From a virus, in IMG/VR virus record IMGVR_UViG_3300021389_000192, positions 1 to 21,007 of that record: a stretch of DNA of 21,007 nucleotides. One strand, 5' to 3'. Each line of letters starts with the position of its first letter. Positions within the stretch are counted from its first letter, which is position 1. Positions 1 through 6,549 of this stretch are shown here, in pieces. The position numbers and the translations under genes were made by a program. The notes under the pieces were generated by a model. It searched no databases and was not told the origin of the DNA. It worked only from the letters and a program-made list of their open reading frames with translations.

Positions 1-1
1 T

Positions 2-190
2 AGAATTCTTAAAGGTAAAAATAAAGCAGAATTGGGTATGGGTCAAAAGAGGGCTCTAGAAAAGATACTCGATAAGAAAACAAAAGCAATATCAAAACTC
101 GCCAAGAAGATGTTGAAAGTCGTAAGACAAAAAGAAATGAACAAAGGCAAGAAGACATTAAAAGATATTGCACCAGGTAAAACCAAATGA
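2..190 (+). CDS. C-terminal part of a lysine-rich phage protein (truncated by window edge)
   Basis: An open frame enters from the left edge and ends in TGA at 188-190. About 62 residues are visible, very rich in Lys (runs such as KKTKAI, LAKKML, NKGKKTLK) and predicted mostly helical; no catalytic motif is seen. Its stop overlaps the ATG of the next gene in an ATGA junction, so the two are probably translationally coupled. The basic composition would suit a nucleic-acid-binding or capsid-interior protein, but that is inference. I do not recognise the family. Confidence 0.7.
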   Translation, partial: RILKGKNKAELGMGQKRALEKILDKKTKAISKLAKKMLKVVRQKEMNKGKKTLKDIAPGKTK

Positions 191-732
191 AAATAAACAC
201 ATTTAAAGGCATGGCTATCGATGACACATTGAGAGACTTGCAGATGACAGAAACAAATCTATTAGATAATCCATTCAGACTAGGTTCAATGATGTACTTT
301 GAGGTAATCAAAGAGGCAAGAAAACTAGTTGCAGAAGGAAGATATAATCTTACAGAGATAGATAAACAAGTCTTAGAGACAAACTTAGGTGAGTATGATA
401 TCTATGAGAATGAACTTGTACCTTTAGATTGTCCTATGATGGAGATGACCGAAGAAGAAGATAAAGATGTTGCAATAGGTAAACCTAAATCAGGCGGGCC
501 TAAGAAGTTCTATGTCTATGTTAAAGATGGTGACAAGACAAAGAAAGTCACATTCGGAGATACATCAGGTCTATCAGTAAAATTTAAAGACCCTAAGGCA
601 AGAGCATCATATGTCGCAAGACATAATTGTGATACTGCAAATGATAAAACCACACCAGGATATTGGTCATGTAGACTACCAAGATACGCAAAACAACTTG
701 GTTTGAGTGGTGGTGGTTCATTTTTCTGGTAA
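187..732 (+). CDS. Conserved marine-myovirus protein with C-terminal DUF5872-like domain
   Basis: 181 aa. The N-terminal ~95 residues are acidic and helical (LRDLQMTET, YFEVIKEARKLVAEG). From about K106 to the end lies a distinct domain: KKFYVYVKDG, a KVTFGDTSGLSVK strand, KARASYVARHNC, then YWSCRLPRYAKQLGL and a Gly-rich FFW tail. This resembles a small domain I remember from many T4-like marine phages and other phages (DUF5872-like; name from memory). The Cys and His pair (RHNC, YWSC) could bind metal or nucleic acid. The start is set by the ATGA overlap with the upstream frame. Sitting with other virion-type genes suggests a head or core role. Function unknown. Confidence 0.85.
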   Translation: MKINTFKGMAIDDTLRDLQMTETNLLDNPFRLGSMMYFEVIKEARKLVAEGRYNLTEIDKQVLETNLGEYDIYENELVPLDCPMMEMTEEEDKDVAIGKPKSGGPKKFYVYVKDGDKTKKVTFGDTSGLSVKFKDPKARASYVARHNCDTANDKTTPGYWSCRLPRYAKQLGLSGGGSFFW

Positions 733-741
733 AAAATAACA

Positions 742-749
742 CCTAAATA
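742..749 (+). promoter_or_regulatory. T4-type late promoter octamer CCTAAATA
   Basis: CCTAAATA lies in the only gap between two genes and ends 5 nt before the ATG at 755. It matches 6 of 8 positions of the T4 late consensus TATAAATA. With T4 geometry (last A near -6) transcription would begin at the A of the start codon. No Shine-Dalgarno sequence is present. Confidence 0.6.
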
Positions 750-754
750 TTTGT

Positions 755-1036
755 ATGAAACCATACAGAGAACGAATAGAAGAACAGCATGGTACAGGTC
801 GAGAGTTCATATACCGAACATTCGAACCAAATATATCAGATGACGAACTCGTTTGGCATAGAGATAAAAAGAATCGATGTGTACATGTATTGAGTGGAAG
901 TGGTTGGCAATTACAGTTAGATGACAAATTGCCTAAAGATTTAACAATAGGATTAGATTACTACATACCCAAGATGACTTATCATAGAGTCATCAAAGGC
1001 ATTAATGACCTAGTCGTAAGGATTGAGAACATATAA
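755..1036 (+). CDS. Small cupin-like protein
   Basis: 93 aa. The pattern is that of a single-domain cupin: a VWHRD segment (H35), a VLSGSGWQLQLDD turn-strand, a 'P..L.IG..YYIPK' loop and a closing YHRVIKG (H77). In cupins the first and second motifs supply His/Glu metal ligands; here H35 and H77 are the obvious candidates, and the set of ligands is smaller than in enzymatic cupins. Similar short proteins are common in T4-like cyanophages. It stands behind its own late-promoter-like octamer. Role unknown: a small sugar or organic-acid binding or isomerase function is possible, as is a structural one. Confidence 0.8.
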   Translation: MKPYRERIEEQHGTGREFIYRTFEPNISDDELVWHRDKKNRCVHVLSGSGWQLQLDDKLPKDLTIGLDYYIPKMTYHRVIKGINDLVVRIENI

Positions 1037-1039
1037 ATA
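1032..1039 (+). promoter_or_regulatory. Exact T4 late promoter octamer TATAAATA
   Basis: A perfect TATAAATA overlaps the TAA stop (1034-1036) of the cupin gene and ends 8 nt before the ATG at 1048. T4 geometry puts the transcription start near 1045, leaving only about 3 nt of leader and no Shine-Dalgarno sequence. Confidence 0.75.
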
Positions 1040-1047
1040 ACTATATC

Positions 1048-1413
1048 ATGGAAAACAAAACTTGGAAAGATAAACTAGAAGAAGTAAGAGGTTTTAATAA
1101 AACCGAAACTTCTCCAGCAATTATAGATGAGAAATTAACATCTGATGAAATCGAGGAAATGCTCAAAGAAGAGTTTAAAGAACTCGCAGAGGGCGAAGAG
1201 AAGGCAGTGGAGTCACTCGAAGAAAAACGAGATAGACTTAAAGAAGAACTCGCACAAATAGAAGAAGAGATTGCTACATCAGCTGAGTCAGTTGAGAAAA
1301 CCATAGAAAAATTAACAGAAAGAAATATGCTTGGCAGACTTGCTAAGTCTTTAAAACTTAATGAAACTGGTAAACAAAAGATGTTTGACTATTTCGAACA
1401 AGGGGAACTATAA
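1048..1413 (+). CDS. Acidic coiled-coil protein, possible scaffold/core component
   Basis: 121 aa, dominated by Glu, Lys and Leu. Residues ~35-95 form an almost continuous heptad-rich helix (EEMLKEEFKELAEGEE, EEKRDRLKEELAQIEEEI), a strong coiled-coil signature; the C-terminus (MLGRLAKSLKLN, KMFDYFEQGEL) looks globular and amphipathic. No enzymatic motif. It opens a run of overlapping genes behind an exact late-promoter octamer, and its stop overlaps the next ATG by 1 nt (TAATG). Such small acidic coiled-coil proteins are typical of prohead cores and tail assembly chaperones in T4-like phages, so a late assembly role is inferred. I cannot name it. Confidence 0.8.
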   Translation: MENKTWKDKLEEVRGFNKTETSPAIIDEKLTSDEIEEMLKEEFKELAEGEEKAVESLEEKRDRLKEELAQIEEEIATSAESVEKTIEKLTERNMLGRLAKSLKLNETGKQKMFDYFEQGEL

Positions 1414-2267
1414 TGAAATTAACAGATAAAGGCGTATCAGACCAATTAGTTGCTGATATGAGAACCATGTTAGAGGGTCATCTATCAGAAGAACCGTTTA
1501 ATGCAAACGCAGCTTTAAAGAAACAAAGAATTAAGGGTATGCAAGACAAACTCGAAAATCTAAGAACACAAAGACAACGAGCTGATGATTCTGCTAAAGA
1601 GGCAAGAGAACAAGGTAGAGATGACGCCGCTGATGGTCATGAAGAAAAGGGCGATAGAATTAACAACAATATCAGAGACCTTAAGTCAAAGATAAGAGAT
1701 GAGATGAATGAAGACAACACCAATGACAAGTCAGACGATGGTGAAGGTCTAGATAAAGTTAAAAAAGATGCAGTTAAGAAGAAGTTTGCAGACCGTAAAG
1801 ACAAAGATATCGACAACGATGGCGATACTGATTCTTCAGACGAATACCTTCATAAGAAAAGACAGGCAATCTCCAAGAAAATGGATGAGGGCGAATTACC
1901 ACCTGCTCTTCAGAAAGCAATCGACAAGAAGAAAGGTAAAGACTCTGATGACGAAGACGAGAAAGAAGTTGAAGAGTCATCTAGATCCGGTGGTGCTAAT
2001 AGTGCGAGATGGGCTGCAAACAAAGCAAAAAACGCAAAAAACAAAAAAGAAGAAGTCAAAGAAGGTGAATTACCCCCAGCACTAAAGAAGGCAATTGCTA
2101 AGAAGAAAGGTGACGAGGATGAGAAAGAAGTCGAAGAAGGCAAAGACAAAATCAAATATCGTGGTAATCTAAAAGATTTGAAGGCAATGAAAGAAGACTT
2201 CATGATAATCATAGAGAAGTATGGATTAGACCAAGTTAAGACTATTATCAACTCAATCGAGAAATAA
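1413..2267 (+). CDS. Highly charged repeat protein with dockerin/EF-hand-like calcium loop; probable prohead-core or internal protein
   Basis: 284 aa, extremely rich in Lys, Asp and Glu. Residues ~40-110 are helical and charged. A calcium-loop motif follows: D132, D134, D136-G137, D138, D140, D143 match the 12-residue EF-hand/dockerin loop, followed by EYLHKKRQAISKK. I recall the same loop plus 'YLHKKRQAI' in cyanophage proteins. Two degenerate copies of a ~28-residue unit beginning EGELPPAL occupy residues 159-188 and 217-242, each ending in a KEVEE acidic tract before S or G. The C-terminal helix (DLKAMKEDFMIIIEKYGL) is less charged. The charge pattern and position suggest a scaffold or internal head protein; this is inference. 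Confidence 0.82.
   Translation: MKLTDKGVSDQLVADMRTMLEGHLSEEPFNANAALKKQRIKGMQDKLENLRTQRQRADDSAKEAREQGRDDAADGHEEKGDRINNNIRDLKSKIRDEMNEDNTNDKSDDGEGLDKVKKDAVKKKFADRKDKDIDNDGDTDSSDEYLHKKRQAISKKMDEGELPPALQKAIDKKKGKDSDDEDEKEVEESSRSGGANSARWAANKAKNAKNKKEEVKEGELPPALKKAIAKKKGDEDEKEVEEGKDKIKYRGNLKDLKAMKEDFMIIIEKYGLDQVKTIINSIEK
1887..2138 (+). repeat. Two-copy in-frame degenerate direct repeat encoding EGELPPAL...KEVEE
   Basis: Copy 1 spans 1887-1976 (30 codons) and copy 2 spans 2061-2138 (26 codons). Both start GAxGGxGAATTACC, encode EGELPPAL[QK]KAI[DA]KKKG, then a variable Asp/Glu tract, then EKEVEE. Synonymous differences such as ccacctgct against cccccagca show an old duplication rather than a recent slippage. 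The spacer encodes a Ser/Arg/Ala/Lys-rich linker. Confidence 0.85.
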
Positions 2268-2268
2268 C

Positions 2269-3951
2269 ATGAATCTGTTTCAAGAGGCAAAGTCAGTTTT
2301 AGATAAGGATGGTAAAGTAAACCCTTTAGGTCCTTACGGCAAACAAAAACTCACAGGTAGAGAAACATCTGCCTATTTTCGTAGAAACAAAGTAAAACCA
2401 GGCGATATCAAGAAGGCAGTAGAAGTTGCACTTGATTTGGGTGGTGCTATGGATATCGCATCTAAAGAAATCAAAAAGTTCTTTGGTGATAAAGTTTTAA
2501 AGGCGAAAGAAGTTCAGAACGCATTAAGATATGCAAACGAAGAAACATTTAAAGATGACCTCAACGATTTAGAAGAGGGTTCATTCTATGGTAGAGATGA
2601 CTTAGTTAAACAGTTTGCAACACCTAAAAAAGACAGACATAAGTATATAAAATTAAGAAAAACCGATTCTAAAGGCACATCAGGTGTCAGTATGAAGAGA
2701 CAAGGCAACGAGAAGAAGATTGCTGATTACAAACGACAAGGGTACAAAGAAGTATCAGTCGAATCTGTAGAAGAGGGTTTCAAACCTTACAATGACAAAC
2801 AGTATCCTAGATGTGTAGATTTCTACATTCAGTTCAGAGGTGGTAAAGGAGACAGAATCACTTCACCAGAGAATAAGAAAGACTATGAAACTGCAAAGAA
2901 GATGATTGATACATATTGCAGAACAAACAAAATCAAACAGAAACCAGTTTACTCAACACCTGAAGAGGGTTCAAGTGCATACAAAGTCGGTCTTATGATT
3001 GACAATACTTACAGTAAAACATCTGATTATAAAGACGGCAAAGACTTGCAACCTTTATATGTGTCACTAAGTAAACTAAAGACCGCAGAAGACCACGGTG
3101 GTGGTTGGAGTCAAGCAGTAGTTAAAGAAGAAACTGTATCAGAAAATGCAGACATGGTACTCCATGTTGATGATAAACTTCAAACAAATCTTGTTGTTAA
3201 AATGGCAGGTAAATTCGGACTAAAATCAAAGAAAACTAAAATTTCTTGGTCAGGTAAAGACGGAGTTGTTGTATCAGGTGATTCAAATAAATTAAAGCAG
3301 TTTATGTCATCAGTTGAAAAAGTATTTAAAGAAGAAACAGATTTAACAGAAAACTACAGAAAACTCGCACAACATGGCATGGGTGCAGAGGCGAAGAAAG
3401 ATATAAAAAATGGTACAGGTGTAGATTTCTATGAACCCAAACAAGGTAATAAAAGACAAGGTAAAGTCACTAAGATGACTGCTACTGGTTACTCAGTTAA
3501 AGATGAGAAAGATGGTAAAACATATACATTTATGTATCACGACAGAATGAAGGCAAAGAAACTTCTTCAGAAGAAAGATAAACTATCTAACATTATTAAG
3601 AAGAACACCATCAAGAAAGGTAAGTTCGCTGGGTACATGACTGATTCAGTAGAAGAGGCACAACAAGGTGCAAGACAGTCAGTTATGGACACATATAGAA
3701 ATATATGGGAAGAAGATTTACGAGAAGAGATGATTACTTACAGAGTTAAGAAGATGCATCCTGCTGAAAAGAAAAAGTTCGAACAGTCAGGAAAGATGAT
3801 GGGTCTAAAAGTCACCATGAATACTAACAAACAAGATACATTAGTTGTTATGAGTGGCACTAAAAAGAAACTCAGAGACTTTGATTCAGTTGCAAGGGGT
3901 AAATCATCATATGGTGATCCTTCAACAGTATCACACTTTGACGAGAAATAA
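2269..3951 (+). CDS. Large mosaic late protein of unknown function
   Basis: 560 aa, basic, built from several small globular modules joined by charged 'VEE/LEE' linkers. Visible segments: an N-terminal helical part (1-95); a linker ending L101-E-E-G104; a strand-rich part around CVDFYIQFRGGKGDR (~182-200); two similar modules near 294-350 and 490-545 that share 'GLK...T...VV.SG...KL..F.S'; and between them KLAQHGMGAEAKKDI followed by a small beta-rich part (KRQGKVTKMTATGYSV, KTYTFMYHDRMKAKKLL) recalling domains scattered through marine myovirus proteins. No enzyme motif found. One nt separates it from the previous stop. A virion or prohead-core role is inferred from context only. Confidence 0.8.
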   Translation: MNLFQEAKSVLDKDGKVNPLGPYGKQKLTGRETSAYFRRNKVKPGDIKKAVEVALDLGGAMDIASKEIKKFFGDKVLKAKEVQNALRYANEETFKDDLNDLEEGSFYGRDDLVKQFATPKKDRHKYIKLRKTDSKGTSGVSMKRQGNEKKIADYKRQGYKEVSVESVEEGFKPYNDKQYPRCVDFYIQFRGGKGDRITSPENKKDYETAKKMIDTYCRTNKIKQKPVYSTPEEGSSAYKVGLMIDNTYSKTSDYKDGKDLQPLYVSLSKLKTAEDHGGGWSQAVVKEETVSENADMVLHVDDKLQTNLVVKMAGKFGLKSKKTKISWSGKDGVVVSGDSNKLKQFMSSVEKVFKEETDLTENYRKLAQHGMGAEAKKDIKNGTGVDFYEPKQGNKRQGKVTKMTATGYSVKDEKDGKTYTFMYHDRMKAKKLLQKKDKLSNIIKKNTIKKGKFAGYMTDSVEEAQQGARQSVMDTYRNIWEEDLREEMITYRVKKMHPAEKKKFEQSGKMMGLKVTMNTNKQDTLVVMSGTKKKLRDFDSVARGKSSYGDPSTVSHFDEK

Positions 3952-3952
3952 T

Positions 3953-4282
3953 ATGTCATATAAAAGTCTAGTACAAGTAATTAAAGAACACAATGATGGC
4001 AAAGAAGAAATCATTGAAAGAATAGACTTTCATAAGAAAAGTCCTGCTGAGAAAAAGGGTTCAGAGTTTAATAGAAAACAAGAAATCAATGGCTATAAAA
4101 AGATTTTAAAGACTGTTGAAAAACTTAACAAAGACCACGAGAAGTTTCAATATAACAATCGTGCAGCTCAAGGGCCAGACAAAATATTTAAAGGTCTACA
4201 ACAAGTCGAAAGTGCATGTTATGACATGATACGACAAATTGAATCGGGCAAATGGGACGGTAAGGTAGACCTAGAAGACTAA
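3953..4282 (+). CDS. Small helical protein of unknown function
   Basis: 109 aa using the ATG at 3953, one base after the upstream stop; the frame is open further upstream but that part only overlaps the preceding gene, so the internal ATG is preferred. Basic and helical: IEERIDFHKKSPAEKK, YKKILKTVEKLNKDHEKF, then GLQQVESACYDMIRQIESG. No recognisable domain. Its TAA shares one base with the ATG of the next gene, giving tight translational coupling. It belongs to the same late-looking block of charged proteins; I do not recognise the family. Confidence 0.75.
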   Translation: MSYKSLVQVIKEHNDGKEEIIERIDFHKKSPAEKKGSEFNRKQEINGYKKILKTVEKLNKDHEKFQYNNRAAQGPDKIFKGLQQVESACYDMIRQIESGKWDGKVDLED

Positions 4283-4842
4283 TGGATAAAGTAGACGCCA
4301 GAACAAAGATGTTTAAAGAAAAGTTAAAGAGACTTAACTATAAAAAACATATTACAGATGCAATTGAAGCATCATCAAATGTCAAACAAGTAATGGAAAA
4401 GATTGCTGACTTTGGTATGATGTCAGATGCAGGTAATAAAAAAATTGCTCGTGCTGTTGCACAATCTAAGAATGAGAAAGATTTAAGAGCAAAGTTGTTG
4501 AAGATATCAACAATGGCAAAGGGTAAGTATGCAGAGGCAGAAGAGGATGAAGTCTTCAATCGTGCCATGGATGCAATGCAATCAAAGGCAACTGGTGTAC
4601 AGAATAGACCAGATGCAACGATGTTAATACAACTTCGTAAATTCAAAGATGGAACCAAAGATGGTGAAGTTAGAACAGATGATATGAAGAAGATTAAGGT
4701 CAAAAACGCAGATGCAGTCAAAGTTCATGACACTTTAATGAAGGTTCGAGCACCAATTCGAACTAAATACTTACAACTATTACAAAAAGACAAAAACACT
4801 TTTAGTAAAACATTTAATGCAATCTTAAAGGTTGCGAAATAG
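4282..4842 (+). CDS. Helical basic protein of unknown function
   Basis: 186 aa, predominantly alpha-helical with alternating Lys/Asp/Ala patterns (LKRLNYKKHITDAIEA, VKQVMEKIADFGMM, LRAKLLKISTMAKGKYAEAE), ending in a basic helical tail (FSKTFNAILKVAK). No Cys, no catalytic signature, no signal peptide or membrane segment. It starts on a TAATG overlap with the preceding gene and is followed 9 nt later by a gene with a strong Shine-Dalgarno sequence. The composition fits a head-interior or DNA-associated structural protein, but nothing in the sequence proves it. Confidence 0.78.
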   Translation: MDKVDARTKMFKEKLKRLNYKKHITDAIEASSNVKQVMEKIADFGMMSDAGNKKIARAVAQSKNEKDLRAKLLKISTMAKGKYAEAEEDEVFNRAMDAMQSKATGVQNRPDATMLIQLRKFKDGTKDGEVRTDDMKKIKVKNADAVKVHDTLMKVRAPIRTKYLQLLQKDKNTFSKTFNAILKVAK

Positions 4843-4851
4843 GAGAATAAA

Positions 4852-5397
4852 ATGGCATTATGGGGAATTTCAGATGCAGACGAATCGAAACCTAAGTGGT
4901 TAACCGATGCAGATAAGAAGAAAGTTTACGCTGACGCTAGTGGTTGGAGATTTGAAAACCCTAAAAGTGGCGCAACAGACGAAATCTTATGTGCAGTAAG
5001 TGGACTTGCAGTTTCAATTGGTTCTGCTGATATTACAGAGATAGAGTTTATTTCAACAGCATTTGATAAATCAGAGGGTGGTACATTATCTGTACGAGTC
5101 AGATTTAACGAGGCAGTTGCAGTCACAGGCACACCACAACTTACAGTTGTAAATGACCAAAGAACAAATCACACATTATCATACGCAAGTGGTACAGGTT
5201 CTAACGAACTAGTATTCAGTCTTGTAATTGGTGCTGCTAACGCTGCTACAAATGCAGGTGATGTTCTAAGTATTGGTGCAAATGCGATGGCTCTAAACAG
5301 TGGTACTGTAAAAGATAACGGTACTTCTACAAACGCAACTATTACCAATATCGCAGGAATTGGTACTGCTGCTGGTACAATTACAGTAGCTGCATAA
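4852..5397 (+). CDS. Ig-like (SwmB-type) virion surface/decoration protein
   Basis: 181 aa. The N-terminal MALWGISDAD resembles the opening of a family of small T4-like marine phage virion proteins. Residues ~58-181 form a beta-rich domain in the style of bacterial Ig-like/SwmB repeats: GTLSVRVRFNEAVAVTGTP, then LTVVNDQ, SYASGTGSNELVFSLVIG, and a 'GTVKDNGTS' turn near the end. Such domains decorate capsids, necks and fibres or bind carbohydrate. Composition shifts sharply from the Lys/Glu-rich upstream genes to Gly/Ala/Thr/Ser. A clear Shine-Dalgarno AGGAG lies 6 nt before the ATG. Surface exposure is an inference from the fold. Confidence 0.82.
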   Translation: MALWGISDADESKPKWLTDADKKKVYADASGWRFENPKSGATDEILCAVSGLAVSIGSADITEIEFISTAFDKSEGGTLSVRVRFNEAVAVTGTPQLTVVNDQRTNHTLSYASGTGSNELVFSLVIGAANAATNAGDVLSIGANAMALNSGTVKDNGTSTNATITNIAGIGTAAGTITVAA

Positions 5398-5407
5398 GGG
5401 AATAATT

Positions 5408-5671
5408 ATGAAAATTAAAGTATTAGGAACAGAGGCCGCATGTGGAGTATCTTCTACTAACGGTTCTAACTTTGGTAGTTCAACTGCCGTAAGATTAGTC
5501 AACACAGGCGCAACAGATAGGTTAGTGTCAATTGAGACTAGTGCTAATAGTTTAATTGGGACATTCACTTTAAAAGCAAATACATCAGAGGTCGTATCAA
5601 AAGACGCCTCTGATGAAGTCTTTGCAGCCAACGCCGAAGTTAAAGGTGTTGGTGTTGCAATACAAGGATAA
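5408..5671 (+). CDS. Small beta-strand virion-associated protein
   Basis: 87 aa, rich in Val, Ser, Thr, Ala and Asn with alternating hydrophobic strands: AVRLVNTGATDRLVSIE, GTFTLKANTSEVVSKD, VFAANAEVKGVGVAIQ. This pattern matches small all-beta proteins that commonly accompany decoration proteins in marine phages. AGGGA precedes the ATG by about 8 nt. There is one Cys (C12) and no catalytic motif. Adjacent to the Ig-like gene and probably co-translated with it; a structural accessory role is likely but unproven. Confidence 0.78.
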   Translation: MKIKVLGTEAACGVSSTNGSNFGSSTAVRLVNTGATDRLVSIETSANSLIGTFTLKANTSEVVSKDASDEVFAANAEVKGVGVAIQG

Positions 5672-5675
5672 AATT

Positions 5676-6095
5676 ATGAAAACATTTAACGAATATTTAA
5701 TTGAAAATTTAGGTGGGGACTTTGGTTTAGACTCAACAGTACCTTATGACATAGATTCACAGGCAGTTAAGAACAAACTTAATGCAGTGTTGGGTCATGT
5801 TGCAGTATCAGAGTTTATGAATCCTCTCGCCGCTATTCAACAAATGGAATCAAAACTCTCTCAAATGGGTCTACATAAGAAAGTTCAATCAGACGGACAT
5901 GGTGTAGTACAAGATGAAGAGTTCTCAGGTTCTGGTGAATTAAACTTAGAGTTTACTCAATTTGGTGGGGTGTTTGGTAAATCAGTAGATACACCTATCG
6001 ATGAGATTGAGAAAGAAGAAAGAAACATTTCTCTCAAAGTTAAATATGAACAGTTAGAAACTGGTTCATTCAAAGTTTACGGTTCAATCGTTTAA
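5676..6095 (+). CDS. Conserved phage protein of unknown function
   Basis: 139 aa from the ATG at 5676, chosen over an in-frame start 63 nt upstream because it follows the preceding stop by 4 nt and carries an AAGGA Shine-Dalgarno. The N-terminal MKTFNEYLIEN is a typical opening of small T4-like marine phage proteins. A helical middle (NPLAAIQQMESKLSQMGL) is followed by a strand-rich half (FSGSGELNLEFTQFGG, ISLKVKYEQLETGSFKVYGSIV) that looks like a two-layer alpha/beta domain. It is the last gene before the stem-loop at 6101. Function not recognised. Confidence 0.78.
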   Translation: MKTFNEYLIENLGGDFGLDSTVPYDIDSQAVKNKLNAVLGHVAVSEFMNPLAAIQQMESKLSQMGLHKKVQSDGHGVVQDEEFSGSGELNLEFTQFGGVFGKSVDTPIDEIEKEERNISLKVKYEQLETGSFKVYGSIV

Positions 6096-6100
6096 ACTTC

Positions 6101-6142
6101 TTTAGTTGAGTCTACTAAATACTAGTAGACACAACAACTAAA
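6101..6142 (+). terminator. Two-tier stem-loop in an intergenic gap; possible terminator or processing site
   Basis: Inner stem 6110-6117 (gtctacta) pairs perfectly with 6123-6130 (tagtagac) around a 5-nt loop. An outer stem 6101-6108 (tttagttg) pairs perfectly with 6135-6142 (caactaaa), separated from the inner stem by a 1x4 internal loop. It lies just after a stop codon, as a terminator would, but has no run of T after it. A late-promoter-like octamer lies within it. Confidence 0.55.
6114..6121 (+). promoter_or_regulatory. T4-type late promoter octamer ACTAAATA, within the stem-loop
   Basis: ACTAAATA occupies the top of the 6101-6142 hairpin, with most of the TAAATA in the loop. T4 geometry predicts a start near 6127 and a leader of about 26 nt to the ATG at 6153. 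No Shine-Dalgarno sequence is visible in that leader. Confidence 0.5.
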
Positions 6143-6152
6143 CAATTATATT

Positions 6153-6524
6153 ATGGGTCTATTTGACAAAATCACAGCAAAAAACTTTAATGCATACGCA
6201 CATAAGCATTATGATGATCCCCAATGTGAAGACATTGAGGACTTTAATGAAGACTTGCGTAGGTTTAGATATCTAAAACGACTGCTTCATCGTTACCATG
6301 AGAATGGTGAATTAAGAGAACGCCTCATGTTGAATCATATCATATGTTTATTCAATGTGTTTGGATTTGAGGCATGTATGAGAATGTTGCAGTTTAAGAT
6401 TAAAGATGACGAACATTGGTCATCTATAAAGACTATGTTATTATATCTTGAACTCATACAAGAGGGTTGGTTAATAAACTATCCAATAGACGATAAACTT
6501 GCAGACAGATTGAGAGAATTGTAG
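6153..6524 (+). CDS. Conserved T4-like marine phage protein, helical
   Basis: 123 aa, all-helical. Recognisable segments are an acidic YDDPQCEDIEDFNEDL opening, a basic RFRYLKRLLHRYHENGEL helix, LNHIICLFNVFGFEACMRM, and a C-terminal WSSIKTMLLYLELI helix. I remember close patterns in many cyanophage and pelagiphage myoviruses, always as an uncharacterised protein of about this length, so the start is plausible. No metal or nucleotide motif. It starts a unit behind the stem-loop and its late-promoter-like octamer and ends 13 nt before the next such octamer. Confidence 0.82.
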   Translation: MGLFDKITAKNFNAYAHKHYDDPQCEDIEDFNEDLRRFRYLKRLLHRYHENGELRERLMLNHIICLFNVFGFEACMRMLQFKIKDDEHWSSIKTMLLYLELIQEGWLINYPIDDKLADRLREL

Positions 6525-6536
6525 TCATTCAGATTG

Positions 6537-6544
6537 CATAAATA
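6537..6544 (+). promoter_or_regulatory. T4-type late promoter octamer CATAAATA
   Basis: CATAAATA matches TATAAATA at 7 of 8 positions and ends 5 nt before the ATG at 6550, so the predicted start of transcription coincides with the start codon. It lies in the 25-nt gap after the previous gene. No Shine-Dalgarno sequence. Confidence 0.65.
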
Positions 6545-6549
6545 GATAT

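Noticed and set aside
516-927. Minus-strand frames at the left end
   Set aside because: Both overlap convincing + strand genes and the late-promoter gap; the reading is a by-product of purine-rich coding strand composition.
1768-2085. Alternative + frame of ~105 codons within the charged repeat protein
   Set aside because: Its Lys/Gln/Thr-rich product is the frameshifted image of the Lys/Asp/Glu repeats; no start signal and no domain.
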